Assembly: GCA_039024315.1 (NCBI GenBank)
Contig: JBCCQN010000041.1
Coordinates: 1-46,054, forward strand
DNA: 46,054 nucleotides
Direction: 5' to 3'
Source: JBCAWW01 sp039024315
Lineage (GTDB): Bacteria; Bacteroidota; Bacteroidia; J057
Made by a program: the position numbers and the translations under genes. A model generated the notes under the pieces. It saw only the letters and a program-made list of their open reading frames with translations. It was not told the DNA's origin and made no database searches. This document shows, one piece after another, positions 15,324 to 25,217 of the stretch. Position 1 is the first letter of the stretch. Each line of letters opens with the position of its first letter.

Positions 15324-17314
15324 TCAATCATGCTAAGAAAATCCTGCTCCGTAATAACGGGTACTTTCAGTTTTTCGGCCTTAGACAACTTTGAAGGACC
15401 TGCATTGTCACCAGCGAGGAGATAGGTAGTTTTACTGGAGAGGGAGCTTTTGATCTCACCGCCATAGTTTTCTACCAATTGCTTCATTTCGTTGCGGTCG
15501 AAGTTTGAAAAAACACCTGAAATTACGAAACTTTTTCCATTTAATTGATCAGCCCCAGGGGCTTTTTCTGCCGCTTCAAGCTGAATTCCTGACCGTTTGA
15601 GCTGAGCTACAACTTCAAATTGTTTCGGATCTTCGAAAAATGCGGAAACACTCTCTGCAATCCGATTTCCTATGTCAGGAACTGCCGCCAATTCTTCGAC
15701 AGTTGCTGCTGCTAATCCATCAATTGATCGAAAAGCTTTAGCGAGTTTCTTGGCTACGGTTTCCCCTACATAGCGGATTCCCATGCCAAATAACACTTTT
15801 TCAAAAGGTTTTTCCTTACTCGCTTCTATGCCATTGAGGAGGTTACGGACTGAGAGATCCGCAAATCTTTCCAGCTCAATTAATTGATCATAAGTTAGGA
15901 AGTATAGATCTGCATATGTTGCGATTAAGCCTTCATCTACTAATTGGTTTACAATTTCTGTGCCCAGCCCATCTATATCCATCGCTCTACGTGAGGCAAA
16001 ATGAATTATTCTACCCTTAATTTGTGGAGGACAGCCATCTACGTTCGGGCAATAATGATTGGCATCTCCTTCTTTTCGGATCAATTCTGTCCCGCATTCA
16101 GGACAGTGAGTGATAAAGTGTATCGGTTTTGCCCCCGACAAACGCTTATCTAGTTTGATGCCTACAATCTTAGGGATTATCTCCCCCCCTTTTTCTACTT
16201 GGACAGTATCGTTTTCATGGAGGCCCAAGCGCTCGATTTCATCAGCATTGTGAATTGACGCACGCTTTACTAATGTTCCCGCCAATAGGACCGGTTTCAG
16301 ATTGGCTACCGGTGTAACCTTACCCGTGCGTCCCACTTGAAAACTGACGGATTCTAATTGGGTTACTGCCTCCTCTGCTTTGTACTTGTAAGCAATGGCC
16401 CAGCGAGGTGCTTTCGCAGTATAGCCGATTTCCTCTCTGAGGCCTATTTCATTTACCTTGATGACAATTCCGTCTATATCATAGGGTAAACTAGATCGCT
16501 GAATCTCCCATTCATCAAGGTATGAGATCACCTCGTCCATACTATGTTTAACCGTATGGCTACCACCTAATCTAAAGCCCCATTCTTTGAGGAGGGCCAT
16601 ATTCTCTGAGTCGGTCTTTTCTTCAAAATTGTCAGCCGCTAGGTAGAAAGCAAAAAATACTAATGAGCGCTTTGCCACAGCAGCCGAATCCTGCTGCTTG
16701 AGGGTGCCAGCGGTAGTATTGCGTGGATTCATGAGGGGGGCAAGGCCTTCGGCTTCGCGTTCGGCGTTGAGCCGGTCAAAATCCTCACGCATCATAATTA
16801 CCTCACCTCTGACCTCTAGTTGCGCTGGATAGTTATCTCCTCTTAATTGCAGGGGAACCGTACGAATGGTGCGAGCGTTTTCGGTGATTTCGTCTCCTTG
16901 CACTCCATCTCCTCTCGTAACGCCTCTCACCAACAAACCGTTTTCATAATGAAGGCTTAAGGATACTCCGTCAAATTTATGTTCTAATAGGTAGGAATAT
17001 GGAGCCCCACCAGATAGTTTGACAATCTGCTCATCAAAATCACGAATCTCCTCTTGTGAGTAGCTATTGCCAAGGCTTAGCATCGGCCGGATGTGGCGAA
17101 AACTGGGAAAGTCCTTGGTTACAGCTCCACCTACACGCAAGCTGGGAGAATCTGGTCTTCTAAATTCCGGATGTTGAGTTTCAAGGGCCTCCAACTCTTT
17201 GAGCATTTGATCAAATTCAAAGTCGGAGATAGTAGGCTTGGCTAACACATAGTAATTATAATTGTGTAGCTTGAGCGCCTCGCTGAGTTCGTCGATGCGT
17301 ACTTTTGGATCCAC
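15302..17314 (-). CDS. ligA: NAD-dependent DNA ligase
   Basis: Seals nicks in replication and repair using NAD+ (EC 6.5.1.2). The 670-aa protein has an N-terminal Ia domain (YYVLAKPTISDFEFDQML), the adenylation motif EHKFDGVSLS with Lys113, an OB domain, a four-cysteine zinc finger (CPECG...HYCPNVDGCPP, about 405-430), helix-hairpin-helix repeats (FGMGIRYVGETVAKKL; AAVPDIGNRIAESV) and a C-terminal BRCT domain (LNGKSFVISGVFSNFDRNEMKQ). All expected parts are intact. The gene lies 18 bp downstream of the MlaF-like ATPase gene and overlaps DUF6913 at its 3' end. Confidence 0.96.
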   Translation of the reverse strand: MDPKVRIDELSEALKLHNYNYYVLAKPTISDFEFDQMLKELEALETQHPEFRRPDSPSLRVGGAVTKDFPSFRHIRPMLSLGNSYSQEEIRDFDEQIVKLSGGAPYSYLLEHKFDGVSLSLHYENGLLVRGVTRGDGVQGDEITENARTIRTVPLQLRGDNYPAQLEVRGEVIMMREDFDRLNAEREAEGLAPLMNPRNTTAGTLKQQDSAAVAKRSLVFFAFYLAADNFEEKTDSENMALLKEWGFRLGGSHTVKHSMDEVISYLDEWEIQRSSLPYDIDGIVIKVNEIGLREEIGYTAKAPRWAIAYKYKAEEAVTQLESVSFQVGRTGKVTPVANLKPVLLAGTLVKRASIHNADEIERLGLHENDTVQVEKGGEIIPKIVGIKLDKRLSGAKPIHFITHCPECGTELIRKEGDANHYCPNVDGCPPQIKGRIIHFASRRAMDIDGLGTEIVNQLVDEGLIATYADLYFLTYDQLIELERFADLSVRNLLNGIEASKEKPFEKVLFGMGIRYVGETVAKKLAKAFRSIDGLAAATVEELAAVPDIGNRIAESVSAFFEDPKQFEVVAQLKRSGIQLEAAEKAPGADQLNGKSFVISGVFSNFDRNEMKQLVENYGGEIKSSLSSKTTYLLAGDNAGPSKLSKAEKLKVPVITEQDFLSMIEWSGSTN

Positions 17315-17332
17315 TACCTAAATTGTCGAGGG

Positions 17333-18073
17333 TTATCTTTTGATGAGTTCTGAGACAAAAATAAATTCACTCAAAGCTTTAGAGTCAGTATAAAGGATCT
17401 CTTTGTTAGTTCCTTCCCACTCCTTCAGTCCTTGATAGAGAAACATGATTTTGTCTCCCACATTCATGACACTATTCATGTCATGGGTTACCACTACAGT
17501 GGTCATATTATATTCGAGGGTCAATTCTTGAATCAGTTTGTCAATGACCGAGGCGGTCAAGGGATCAAGACCTGAGTTTGGTTCATCTACGAAGAGATAT
17601 TTTGGATTCATCGCAATCGCGCGGGCGATGCCCACCCGCTTCATCATACCTCCCGAGATCTCTGAGGGATAGAGCTCATTGACGCCAGTGAGATTGACAC
17701 GATCAAGGCAAAAATTCACTCGCTCCAATATCTCCGCCGCCTTTTTGCGGGTAAACATCCGCAGCGGGAAGCTCACATTTTCTTCCACGGTCATAGAGTC
17801 AAATAGGGCGGACCCTTGAAAAAGCATGCCGATGTTTTTACGGATCTCCTTCTTGGCTCTAAAGTCTGCTTCGTGAAAGTTCATGCCATCATATAACACT
17901 TCTCCTTCATTAGGCTCCAAAAGACCCACTATTGATTTGAGCATCACGGATTTCCCACTACCACTCGCTCCGATAATCATGTTGATTTTGCCCTGTTCAA
18001 ATTCGAAATCAACTCCTTTTAGCACCTCTTTGTCTCCGAAGGACTTCCGTATATTCTTGATCTCTATGGCCAT
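17333..18073 (-). CDS. MlaF-like ABC transporter ATPase
   Basis: A 246-aa cytoplasmic ATPase with Walker A GASGSGKS (about 36-43), a Q-loop (FQGSALF), the signature SEISGGMMKRVGIARA, Walker B YLFVDEP and the H-loop VVTHDMNS. The GSALFDSMTVEENVSFPLR and EPNSGLDP segments are typical of the MlaF/Ttg2A subfamily, which powers retrograde phospholipid transport with a MlaE permease and an MCE protein. No MlaE or MCE gene lies next to it, since ligA is downstream and the PBP upstream. Its partner must be encoded elsewhere. Confidence 0.88.
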   Translation of the reverse strand: MAIEIKNIRKSFGDKEVLKGVDFEFEQGKINMIIGASGSGKSVMLKSIVGLLEPNEGEVLYDGMNFHEADFRAKKEIRKNIGMLFQGSALFDSMTVEENVSFPLRMFTRKKAAEILERVNFCLDRVNLTGVNELYPSEISGGMMKRVGIARAIAMNPKYLFVDEPNSGLDPLTASVIDKLIQELTLEYNMTTVVVTHDMNSVMNVGDKIMFLYQGLKEWEGTNKEILYTDSKALSEFIFVSELIKR

Positions 18074-18107
18074 ATAAGCTCAATTTATTGCCTTTCGTTC
18101 TATTTTC

Positions 18108-20447
18108 CTATTGCTTAACGCGTCCTTCTATACTTTGGTTGAGTAATGAATCTGCCTGCCTCGCTGCTTCTTGTTGTGCCCACCATTCCTTAAAAGCCGA
18201 CATACTGTAGGGAAACCAAAATTCATCACAATCCATCGCTTGTACAATTTCATTGGAAGGCTTTGCAAAGCTCAGTTTTTTGTAGTGAGCAAATTCAGGG
18301 TCAGCCACAACTTTTTGAAAAAAGCGCGCAAAGATCGGCAATGCGGTCGCCGCTCCTTGCCCTTGGGCCAGAGAGCGGAAATGAACTTGAGGATTTTCTG
18401 CTCCTACCCAGCAGCCTGCAATCAAATCGGGATTCCCGCCTACAAACCAACCATCGGCTTGGGATTGACTAGTTCCAGTTTTGCCAATAAAATTTTCTCC
18501 TAATCGGTAACGTGTCCTCAAACTGATCGCTGTACCGTGATCGGTAACGCTTTGCAGCATCTTTGTGATCATTTGCGCATTTTCGGGCTTCATTACTTGT
18601 TGACTTTGCGTATTGCCTGAATTATCTAGCAATATATTGCCTTCTGTATCTTCAATGCGAAGCAGGTATTGAGGATAAACCCTGACTCCTTGATTAATAA
18701 AGCTTGAGTAGGCTTGTAAAATCTCGAATATGGATACATCTCCAGCTCCCAATGCCAAGGACGGATATGGAGGGAGATCAGATTGCATACCTAGCTGCTT
18801 TGCTAAAGTAACCACCTTTTGCGGACCCGTTTCTAAGATGATATTAACAGAGGCAACGTTGACCGAGTAGGTCAAGGCTCCTTGCATAGAATACTCACCC
18901 CCGTACTCATTATCAGAATTACGCGGCGTCCAGCCATCATAATCTTCATAAGTGGTCTGCTCATTAGAAAAATACTCACAGGGCGGGATCCCTTTTTCTA
19001 AAGCGGCCGCATATACTATCGGCTTAAATATCGAACCCGCTTGCCGATGGCTATTGACATGATCATATTGAAACCACTCATGATTGATACCACCCACCCA
19101 AGCGCGTACATGTCCTGTGTTCGGCTCCATTGCCATTAAGCCACTATGTAAGAGAAAATTGTAGTAATAGAGAGAGTCAAGAACCGAAAATTCACGTACT
19201 GTATCCTGATCACTTGCATTCCAGCTAAATACGGTCATAGGGCGTTTGACTCGAAGCAGAGAATCTATTTGCTTTTTAGGCAAACTATCGGCCATGGATC
19301 GCTTATAAAGAGGGGTTTGCTTTAATTGGGTTTTGATGAGTTCTCGATTTTCTTGGCGTTTACGCCAGCGAGGCCATTGGCGATCAAAGGCTTTTTGTAG
19401 GCGTGGCATATAGTCCGCCATAGCGGCTTCTGCATAACGTTGCATTCCCGCGTGCAGGGTAGTGTGAATCTTGAGCCCATCGGTATAGAGATTGTAAAAG
19501 CTGCCATCCGGCTTCCGCACACTTTTACACCACTGGACTAACTCTTGCCGCAAGCGTTCCCTGAAGTAAGGGGCCAAACCATGATTATGGGTGGTATAAG
19601 AATAATCCAAAGTCAATGGGATCGCCACTAGGGAGTCAATCGTTCGCTTAGGCGCAAAATCATACTTCTCTAATTGGCGTAGCACTAAATCTCTCCTCTT
19701 TGTGGCCCGCTCAGGATTTTTCCTTGGATTGTAGGTAGTAGGAGCCTTGAGCATTGCAACTAAAACAGCAGCCTCTTCTGCCTTGATTTCAGAGGCGGTA
19801 GTATTGAAAAAGCGATGGCAAGCAGATTCTATCCCAAAGGCATTATCTCCAAAAGAAACGGTGTTTAGGTAAAAGGCGAGTATTTCTTCTTTGCTTAACA
19901 GTTTTTCTAGCTTTCGCGCAATAACCATCTCCCGCACTTTGTTGACGCCCAAGCTTAGGAAGCCAAAGTCTTCCCTTGGATAAAGATTCTTGGCCAATTG
20001 TTGGCTAAGGGTGCTTCCTCCGCCCGCACTTTGCTTTTGAAAGAGCATAGTTTTGATCAAGACTCTGCCTAAGCTAGGGCGATCAACGCCATCATGTTCC
20101 CAAAAACGAATGTCTTCAGTCGCAACCAAGGCATCCACAATGTGGGACGAAAGCGCTTGAAAAGAAATATTGGTGCGGTTTTCTATGAAGTATTTGCCTA
20201 GTAAGGCTTGATCGATAGAGTAAACTTCTGAAGAAGTAGAATTTTCGATTTTAGCTAGCACTTCTGAAGTAGGGATGGGGCCCCAAAACTCCCATTGGAC
20301 ACTGAGATAAAATGCCTCCCAAGCCATAGATACAGCTAAAGGTAGTGCAATCAGCACTGACAATTTGGGGAAGCGACCCACTAGCCCATGTAACCAGCGG
20401 TAGAACGATTCCAGGTAGTCTAAAAATTTTCCGCTCTTTGTTTTCAA
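18108..20447 (-). CDS. Class A penicillin-binding protein (PBP1A type)
   Basis: A bifunctional peptidoglycan synthase of 779 aa. A single N-terminal membrane anchor (about 29-50) precedes the GT51 glycosyltransferase with the catalytic Glu111 in ATEDIRFWEHDGVD and GGSTLSQQLAKNLYP. The transpeptidase domain has Ser472-xx-Lys475 in GSIFKP, the SVN triad (528-530) and KTGTS (656-660). Both active sites look intact. It is the first gene of the five-gene minus-strand run and lies divergent from the Gfo/Idh gene. The intergenic region holds two palindromic element copies. Confidence 0.94.
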   Translation of the reverse strand: MKTKSGKFLDYLESFYRWLHGLVGRFPKLSVLIALPLAVSMAWEAFYLSVQWEFWGPIPTSEVLAKIENSTSSEVYSIDQALLGKYFIENRTNISFQALSSHIVDALVATEDIRFWEHDGVDRPSLGRVLIKTMLFQKQSAGGGSTLSQQLAKNLYPREDFGFLSLGVNKVREMVIARKLEKLLSKEEILAFYLNTVSFGDNAFGIESACHRFFNTTASEIKAEEAAVLVAMLKAPTTYNPRKNPERATKRRDLVLRQLEKYDFAPKRTIDSLVAIPLTLDYSYTTHNHGLAPYFRERLRQELVQWCKSVRKPDGSFYNLYTDGLKIHTTLHAGMQRYAEAAMADYMPRLQKAFDRQWPRWRKRQENRELIKTQLKQTPLYKRSMADSLPKKQIDSLLRVKRPMTVFSWNASDQDTVREFSVLDSLYYYNFLLHSGLMAMEPNTGHVRAWVGGINHEWFQYDHVNSHRQAGSIFKPIVYAAALEKGIPPCEYFSNEQTTYEDYDGWTPRNSDNEYGGEYSMQGALTYSVNVASVNIILETGPQKVVTLAKQLGMQSDLPPYPSLALGAGDVSIFEILQAYSSFINQGVRVYPQYLLRIEDTEGNILLDNSGNTQSQQVMKPENAQMITKMLQSVTDHGTAISLRTRYRLGENFIGKTGTSQSQADGWFVGGNPDLIAGCWVGAENPQVHFRSLAQGQGAATALPIFARFFQKVVADPEFAHYKKLSFAKPSNEIVQAMDCDEFWFPYSMSAFKEWWAQQEAARQADSLLNQSIEGRVKQ

Positions 20448-20533
20448 GCCTGCCTGTTTTCTACGTCCAAATTAAGGTCTTTCGGGCAAAAAGGGAATCT
20501 AATCCAATATTTTTATACCTTATGTTTTAGAGC

Positions 20534-20554
20534 TACTGCTTCGCAGAACGCTTA
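20534..20554 (-). repeat. Palindromic element copy (intergenic)
   Basis: ACTGCTTCGCAGAACGCTTA, preceded by T, is an exact reverse-oriented match to the consensus with the GCTTCGC core. It lies between the divergent PBP1A-type and Gfo/Idh genes. Confidence 0.8.
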
Positions 20555-20578
20555 TTTGATTAGTCCTCGAATTTTCCC

Positions 20579-20600
20579 TACTGATTCTCAGAACGCTTAC
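20579..20600 (-). repeat. Palindromic element variant (intergenic)
   Basis: TACTGATTCTCAGAACGCTT is an element copy whose core is changed from CTGCTTCGCAG to CTGATTCTCAG. Its outer arms ACTG and CAGAACGCTTA are intact. It ends only 6 nt before the Gfo/Idh start codon, so it forms part of that gene's 5' UTR. Confidence 0.55.
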
Positions 20601-20605
20601 TCACA

Positions 20606-21904
20606 ATGAAAAGACGAACCTTCCTTCAAACTGCTGCTGCTGGAAGCATTGCTTTCTCTACATTACCGCTACTAGGCGCTACTCGCCGCAAAAGACCCTA
20701 CAAGATAGGTCTCATTGGCTCTGGTTGGTGGGGTATGAATATCATGAGAGAAGCCATCGCCGAAGGGAGTGTTAAAGTAGTAGGACTCTGTGATGTCGAT
20801 AGCCTGCAATTGGCCAAGTGTGTAGAGGAAGTCAATAAACTGACAGGAGATAAGCCTAAGGGCTATGAAGACTATGAAGAACTGCTGCAAAAAGAAAAGC
20901 CTGAAATCGTCATCGTGGCTACTCCCGATCATTGGCATGCCTTGGCGGCCATAGCGGCTATTCAAGCAGGAGCGGATGTTTATCTCGAAAAACCTATCTC
21001 ACATACACAACAAGAAGGTTTGGCGATTCTACAAAACGCGCGCAAATACGAACGAGTGGTACAAATTGGTACCCATCGCCGAGTTTCTCCGCACAATATT
21101 TCTGCTATGGAGTTTTTGCGTTCCGGCAAAGTCGGTAAAATTGCCTCCGTCAAAACCTTTGTACATTATGGTTGGGGCGGAGATGCTAAGGCAAAACCCG
21201 ACGAAGAAATTCCTGAAGGCTTAAACTGGGACAAATGGTGTGGCCCTGCTCCTTATCGAGCCTATAATCCTGCTATCCATCCCAAAGGATTTCGCTATTT
21301 CCTTGATTATGCCAACGGTTTGATAGGGGATTGGGGGGTACATTGGTTTGATCAAATCCTTTGGTGGACCGAGGAGCGCCATCCCAAGACCGTCTATAGC
21401 ACTGGCGGGCGATTTATCAAATCTGATGGTACGGATTGTCCCGACACTCAATCGGCTTTGTTTGAGTTTGAGGACTTCACCATGAGTTGGGAACATAAGA
21501 TGGGGGTTACCAATGCCAATGAAAGAAGCCAAATCGGTTGTTACTTCTACGGCACCGAAGGCACCTTTCACCTAGGCTGGCGAGACGGTTGGACCTTTTA
21601 CCCTCGTAAACAAAGCGAATCCGAAATCCACATGGATGCCCAACTAAATGATCCTGATCAACAAAATATCAAGGAGTTGTGGGCTGACTTTATTAGCTGC
21701 GTCGATAGCCGCAATCGTCCCGTTTGTGATATCGGAGATGGCTATCTCGCAACTAATATGAGTTTGCTGGGGATGATCTCTATGCAATTAGGCCGTAGTA
21801 TAAGCTGGGACGGAGAAAATGCGAAGATTCTCAATGACCCTGAGGCCTCCAAACACCTGCGTCGTCCCTATCGGGAAGGTTACACCTATCCGGAAATTGG
21901 CTAA
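20606..21904 (+). CDS. Tat-exported Gfo/Idh/MocA family oxidoreductase
   Basis: A 432-aa oxidoreductase. The N-terminus has a twin-arginine signal (MKRRTFLQTAAAGSIAF), so the folded, cofactor-loaded enzyme is exported. A Rossmann NAD(P)-binding domain follows (IGLIGSGWWG, residues 34-43), with the family EKP motif at 128-130 and a C-terminal Gfo/Idh substrate domain (WDKWCGPAPYRAYNP; DWGVHWFDQILWW). Exported members of this family are common in Bacteroidota and Planctomycetes and act on sugars or glycans; the substrate is not readable here. pbpC follows after 68 bp. Confidence 0.88.
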   Translation: MKRRTFLQTAAAGSIAFSTLPLLGATRRKRPYKIGLIGSGWWGMNIMREAIAEGSVKVVGLCDVDSLQLAKCVEEVNKLTGDKPKGYEDYEELLQKEKPEIVIVATPDHWHALAAIAAIQAGADVYLEKPISHTQQEGLAILQNARKYERVVQIGTHRRVSPHNISAMEFLRSGKVGKIASVKTFVHYGWGGDAKAKPDEEIPEGLNWDKWCGPAPYRAYNPAIHPKGFRYFLDYANGLIGDWGVHWFDQILWWTEERHPKTVYSTGGRFIKSDGTDCPDTQSALFEFEDFTMSWEHKMGVTNANERSQIGCYFYGTEGTFHLGWRDGWTFYPRKQSESEIHMDAQLNDPDQQNIKELWADFISCVDSRNRPVCDIGDGYLATNMSLLGMISMQLGRSISWDGENAKILNDPEASKHLRRPYREGYTYPEIG

Positions 21905-21972
21905 AAAGCTACGCTTAATAGTTTGGCGGAATAATTTTGGGATCTTTACTTAGCATTGAGAAAACAAACAGC

Positions 21973-24402
21973 ATGAAAATTTTCTCTAGCCTAAAGGTGT
22001 GGTTTCAAAATAAATGGCAACGAAGGCGTTTCCGTTGGCTTAGCTATGCTAGTTTAGCAATGCTTATCATTTATTTGTGCTGCCTCCCCAGCAAACTTTT
22101 TCAAGATCCTTATTCTACCGTTTTAGAAGACCGCAATGGCTTATTGCTCGGCGCCCGCATTGCTGCCGATGGGCAATGGCGTTTTCCGCCTATGGATAGT
22201 GTGCCTAGAAAGTTTGCCGCTTCTATCATCGCCTTTGAAGATAAACGCTTTTATTCCCATCTAGGAGTCGATCCTTTAGCAACAGCAAGAGCTTTACGAC
22301 TCAACCTGAGTCAGTCGAGAGTGGTGAGCGGTGGTTCTACGCTTTCTATGCAGGTGATCCGCATGTCCCGCAAAGGCAAAGGACGGACTATTCCTGAAAA
22401 GATACTGGAAATGATTCTTGCCACTCGTTTAGAATGGCGCTATGATAAAGCTGAAATTCTCAATTTATATGCTTCTCATGCTCCCTTTGGGGGTAATGTT
22501 GTCGGATTAGATGCTGCTGCTTGGAAGTATTTTGGCCGAAGCGCTGATAAGCTATCTTGGTCCGAGGCTGCGACCTTAGCCGTTTTACCCAATGCCCCTT
22601 CCTTGATTCATCCTGGTCGCAATCGGGATGCTTTGGAGCGTAAGCGGAACTTTCTGCTCGACAAACTTTATCAAAATCAAACTATTGATTCTCTGACCTG
22701 TGCCTTGGCTAAACTAGAACCCTTGCCGCAAAAACCTAAACCTTTGCCTTCCTTTGCGCCTCATTTATTAGAGAAGGTGCACCAAAAGCACTTAGCCGAA
22801 AAACCAGAGCGAACTATCTTGGCTACTACGCTCCATCGCGAAACGCAGCGTCAAGTCAATGAAATTGTTAAACAGCATTACTATAGTCTTCGCCAAAATG
22901 AAATTCACAATGCCGCAGTATTAGTACTAGAAGTAGAAACTGGGGATGTACTAGCCTATGTCGGAAACACTCCTTGTCAGACCGAGGACCAAGCCTGCGC
23001 CGTAGATGTGATCCCTTCTCGGCGTAGTACCGGGAGTATTCTAAAACCTTTTCTTTACGCCTCCATGATCAATGAAGGGGAATTACTGCCTGATATGTTG
23101 GTCCCCGATGTACCTTCTTATTATGCGGGCTACAATCCAACCAATTACAATCGGACTTACCAAGGAGCAGTACCTGCTTCTAGAGCGTTGGCTCGCTCAC
23201 TCAATATACCCGCAGTGCGTATGCTCAGTAAATACGGTGTTCCTCGATTTCGCCACAATCTTCAACGCTTAGGTCTGACGACCATAGATCGGCCGGCAGC
23301 GGATTATGGTCTGACGCTAGTATTGGGTGGAGCCGAAGCCAGTCTATGGGACCTAGCCGGAACTTATGGCAGTATGGCCCGCACCTTAAATGATCACCTT
23401 TACTACGGTGGTAAATATGACCCCAAGGCCTTTCACGCCCCAAACTATCAAATTCAGCAAAGCCAAGGCCGCCTCAATCCCGATCAGTTTGATCAATTAA
23501 GAGAGCAAGGAACCTTAGATGCGGCCGCAATCTATCATACTTTCGAGGCTATGGTGGAGGTTACTCGTCCCGAGAACGAAGAGTTTTGGCAAGCCTTCTC
23601 CTCTTCTCGCAAAATTGCTTGGAAGACAGGTACCAGTTATGGCTTTAGAGATGCTTGGGCGATTGGTTGCACCCCAGAGTACGTGGTCGCTGTATGGGTT
23701 GGGAATGCGGATGGAGAAGGTCGTCCGGGCTTGATCGGAACTCGAGCTGCTGCCCCCATATTATTTGATGTTTTTGCTAGCCTTGGAGGCGCCAATACTT
23801 GGTTTGAGCCACCTATCGATGAAATGGAGTTTATAAAGGTGTGTCGCCATACGGGACATCGGGCCAGCAAAATATGCCCTGATATCGATACTACTTGGGT
23901 TCCTCAGAAAGGTCTGCGAATAGAACCTTGTCCTTATCATGAAAAAGTTTTTCTCGATCAAAGCGGGACTTTTCAGGTCAGTAGTGAATGTGAATCTCCT
24001 CTAAATATGCAACAAGCCTCCTTTTTGGTACTTCCTCCCAATATGGAGACCTACTACCGTCAAGCGCATCCCGACTTTGTGCCTATCCCCGCCTTTCGAT
24101 CTGATTGTTTAGCGCATCAGCCTCCACAAAAACAAATGGCGATCATTTATCCACGCAATGGTACCAAAATATATCTACCACGTGAATTGGACGGTACATT
24201 AAGTAGTGTAGTTTTTGAAGCCGCTCACCGAGATCCTGCGACTTTGATTTACTGGCATTTGGATGATAAATATCTAGGAGATACCAAAGAACTGCACGAA
24301 ATGGAGCTGCAGCCGGAAGCAGGCTGGCACACCCTAAGCTTGGTTGATGAAAATGGACAGCGGATCAGCTGCCGATTTGAGATCTTAGCGCGCGAAGATT
24401 GA
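21973..24402 (+). CDS. pbpC: Penicillin-binding protein 1C
   Basis: An 809-aa class A PBP of the 1C type. It has an N-terminal anchor (about 22-38), a GT51 domain with the catalytic Glu89 in AFEDKRFYSHLGVD and GGSTLSMQVIRMSR, a transpeptidase domain with STGSILKPF (Ser355, Lys358) and KTGTSYGFRDAWAIG, then the C-terminal BiPBP_C domain that defines PbpC. ATG at 21973 was chosen over the TTG at 21937, which would add 12 residues before the cytoplasmic tail. In proteobacteria pbpC pairs with an alpha-2-macroglobulin gene; none is adjacent here. The NRDE gene starts 34 bp after the stop. Confidence 0.93.
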   Translation: MKIFSSLKVWFQNKWQRRRFRWLSYASLAMLIIYLCCLPSKLFQDPYSTVLEDRNGLLLGARIAADGQWRFPPMDSVPRKFAASIIAFEDKRFYSHLGVDPLATARALRLNLSQSRVVSGGSTLSMQVIRMSRKGKGRTIPEKILEMILATRLEWRYDKAEILNLYASHAPFGGNVVGLDAAAWKYFGRSADKLSWSEAATLAVLPNAPSLIHPGRNRDALERKRNFLLDKLYQNQTIDSLTCALAKLEPLPQKPKPLPSFAPHLLEKVHQKHLAEKPERTILATTLHRETQRQVNEIVKQHYYSLRQNEIHNAAVLVLEVETGDVLAYVGNTPCQTEDQACAVDVIPSRRSTGSILKPFLYASMINEGELLPDMLVPDVPSYYAGYNPTNYNRTYQGAVPASRALARSLNIPAVRMLSKYGVPRFRHNLQRLGLTTIDRPAADYGLTLVLGGAEASLWDLAGTYGSMARTLNDHLYYGGKYDPKAFHAPNYQIQQSQGRLNPDQFDQLREQGTLDAAAIYHTFEAMVEVTRPENEEFWQAFSSSRKIAWKTGTSYGFRDAWAIGCTPEYVVAVWVGNADGEGRPGLIGTRAAAPILFDVFASLGGANTWFEPPIDEMEFIKVCRHTGHRASKICPDIDTTWVPQKGLRIEPCPYHEKVFLDQSGTFQVSSECESPLNMQQASFLVLPPNMETYYRQAHPDFVPIPAFRSDCLAHQPPQKQMAIIYPRNGTKIYLPRELDGTLSSVVFEAAHRDPATLIYWHLDDKYLGDTKELHEMELQPEAGWHTLSLVDENGQRISCRFEILARED

Positions 24403-24436
24403 TTTGAATTGGACAGATTCCTGCTTAATATTGGAC

Positions 24437-25207
24437 ATGTGCACGATTCTATTTGCATGGCAGCAGGATGAGCAATATCCACTGGTACTCGCCGCTAATC
24501 GGGATGAATTTTATGAACGCCCCACCCAGAGGGTACATTGGTGGGAAGATCAACCACACGTTTATGCCGGCAGAGACCTGAAAGGAGGTGGTACTTGGAT
24601 GGGCGCAAATAAATATGGCTTTTGGGCTGCGCTGACCAACTATCGTGAGGTAGAGGGATTTATCCCTGACGCTCCCAGTAGAGGTCCCCTGGTGGCGGAT
24701 TATTTAGTTCATTCTCCAGAACCACAGTCCTACTTAGAATCTATCCTACCAAATGCTTCCAGCTATAACGGTTTTAACCTGCTATTAGGGACGCCTGACG
24801 AAATCTGGTATTATGCTAATCGAGACGGAGTGACTCCACAAAAGCTCTTGCCTGGCTTTTACGGTTTGAGCAATCGAATTCTTGATACCCCTTGGCCAAA
24901 AGTCCAAAGCGGGAAAGCGGGACTGAAAGAGATTGTTAGCAATCATCAGAGTGATCCTGATGCCCTGTTTCAAATGCTGCATAATAGTGAGATAGCACCT
25001 GATGAGCAACTTCCCGCGACAGGGGTGAGTTTAGAATGGGAACGCCTTTTATCGGCTCGCTTTATCATCAATGATGCCTATGGTACACGAGTCTCAACGG
25101 TTATTCGTCAAAATATTGAAAAGCAGCTCGAATATGAAGAGCGTGCTTTCGTTCCCCAAGGGGAGCCATTAAAAGAAATTATTGAGCCTAAAACGATCAA
25201 TACCTAA
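24437..25207 (+). CDS. NRDE (TANGO2) family protein
   Basis: A 256-aa protein of the NRDE/TANGO2 family (PF05742). It begins MCTILFAW, with Cys2 at the position typical of N-terminal-nucleophile folds. The diagnostic NRDE tetrad is in LAANRDEFYERP, followed by AGRDLKGGGTWMG, FWAALTNYRE, SRGPLVADYL and LSNRILDTPWPKV. Eukaryotic TANGO2 has been linked to heme handling and lipid metabolism; the bacterial role is unsettled. ATG at 24437 was chosen because it exposes the conserved Cys2; an in-frame TTG at 24404 would bury it. Likely co-transcribed with pbpC and the following gene (10-bp gap). Confidence 0.9.
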   Translation: MCTILFAWQQDEQYPLVLAANRDEFYERPTQRVHWWEDQPHVYAGRDLKGGGTWMGANKYGFWAALTNYREVEGFIPDAPSRGPLVADYLVHSPEPQSYLESILPNASSYNGFNLLLGTPDEIWYYANRDGVTPQKLLPGFYGLSNRILDTPWPKVQSGKAGLKEIVSNHQSDPDALFQMLHNSEIAPDEQLPATGVSLEWERLLSARFIINDAYGTRVSTVIRQNIEKQLEYEERAFVPQGEPLKEIIEPKTINT

Positions 25208-25217
25208 AAACGCGATT

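Noticed and set aside
20579..20600. Possible operator for the Gfo/Idh gene
   Set aside because: It is better explained as a variant copy of the interspersed element, although it may still influence that leader.
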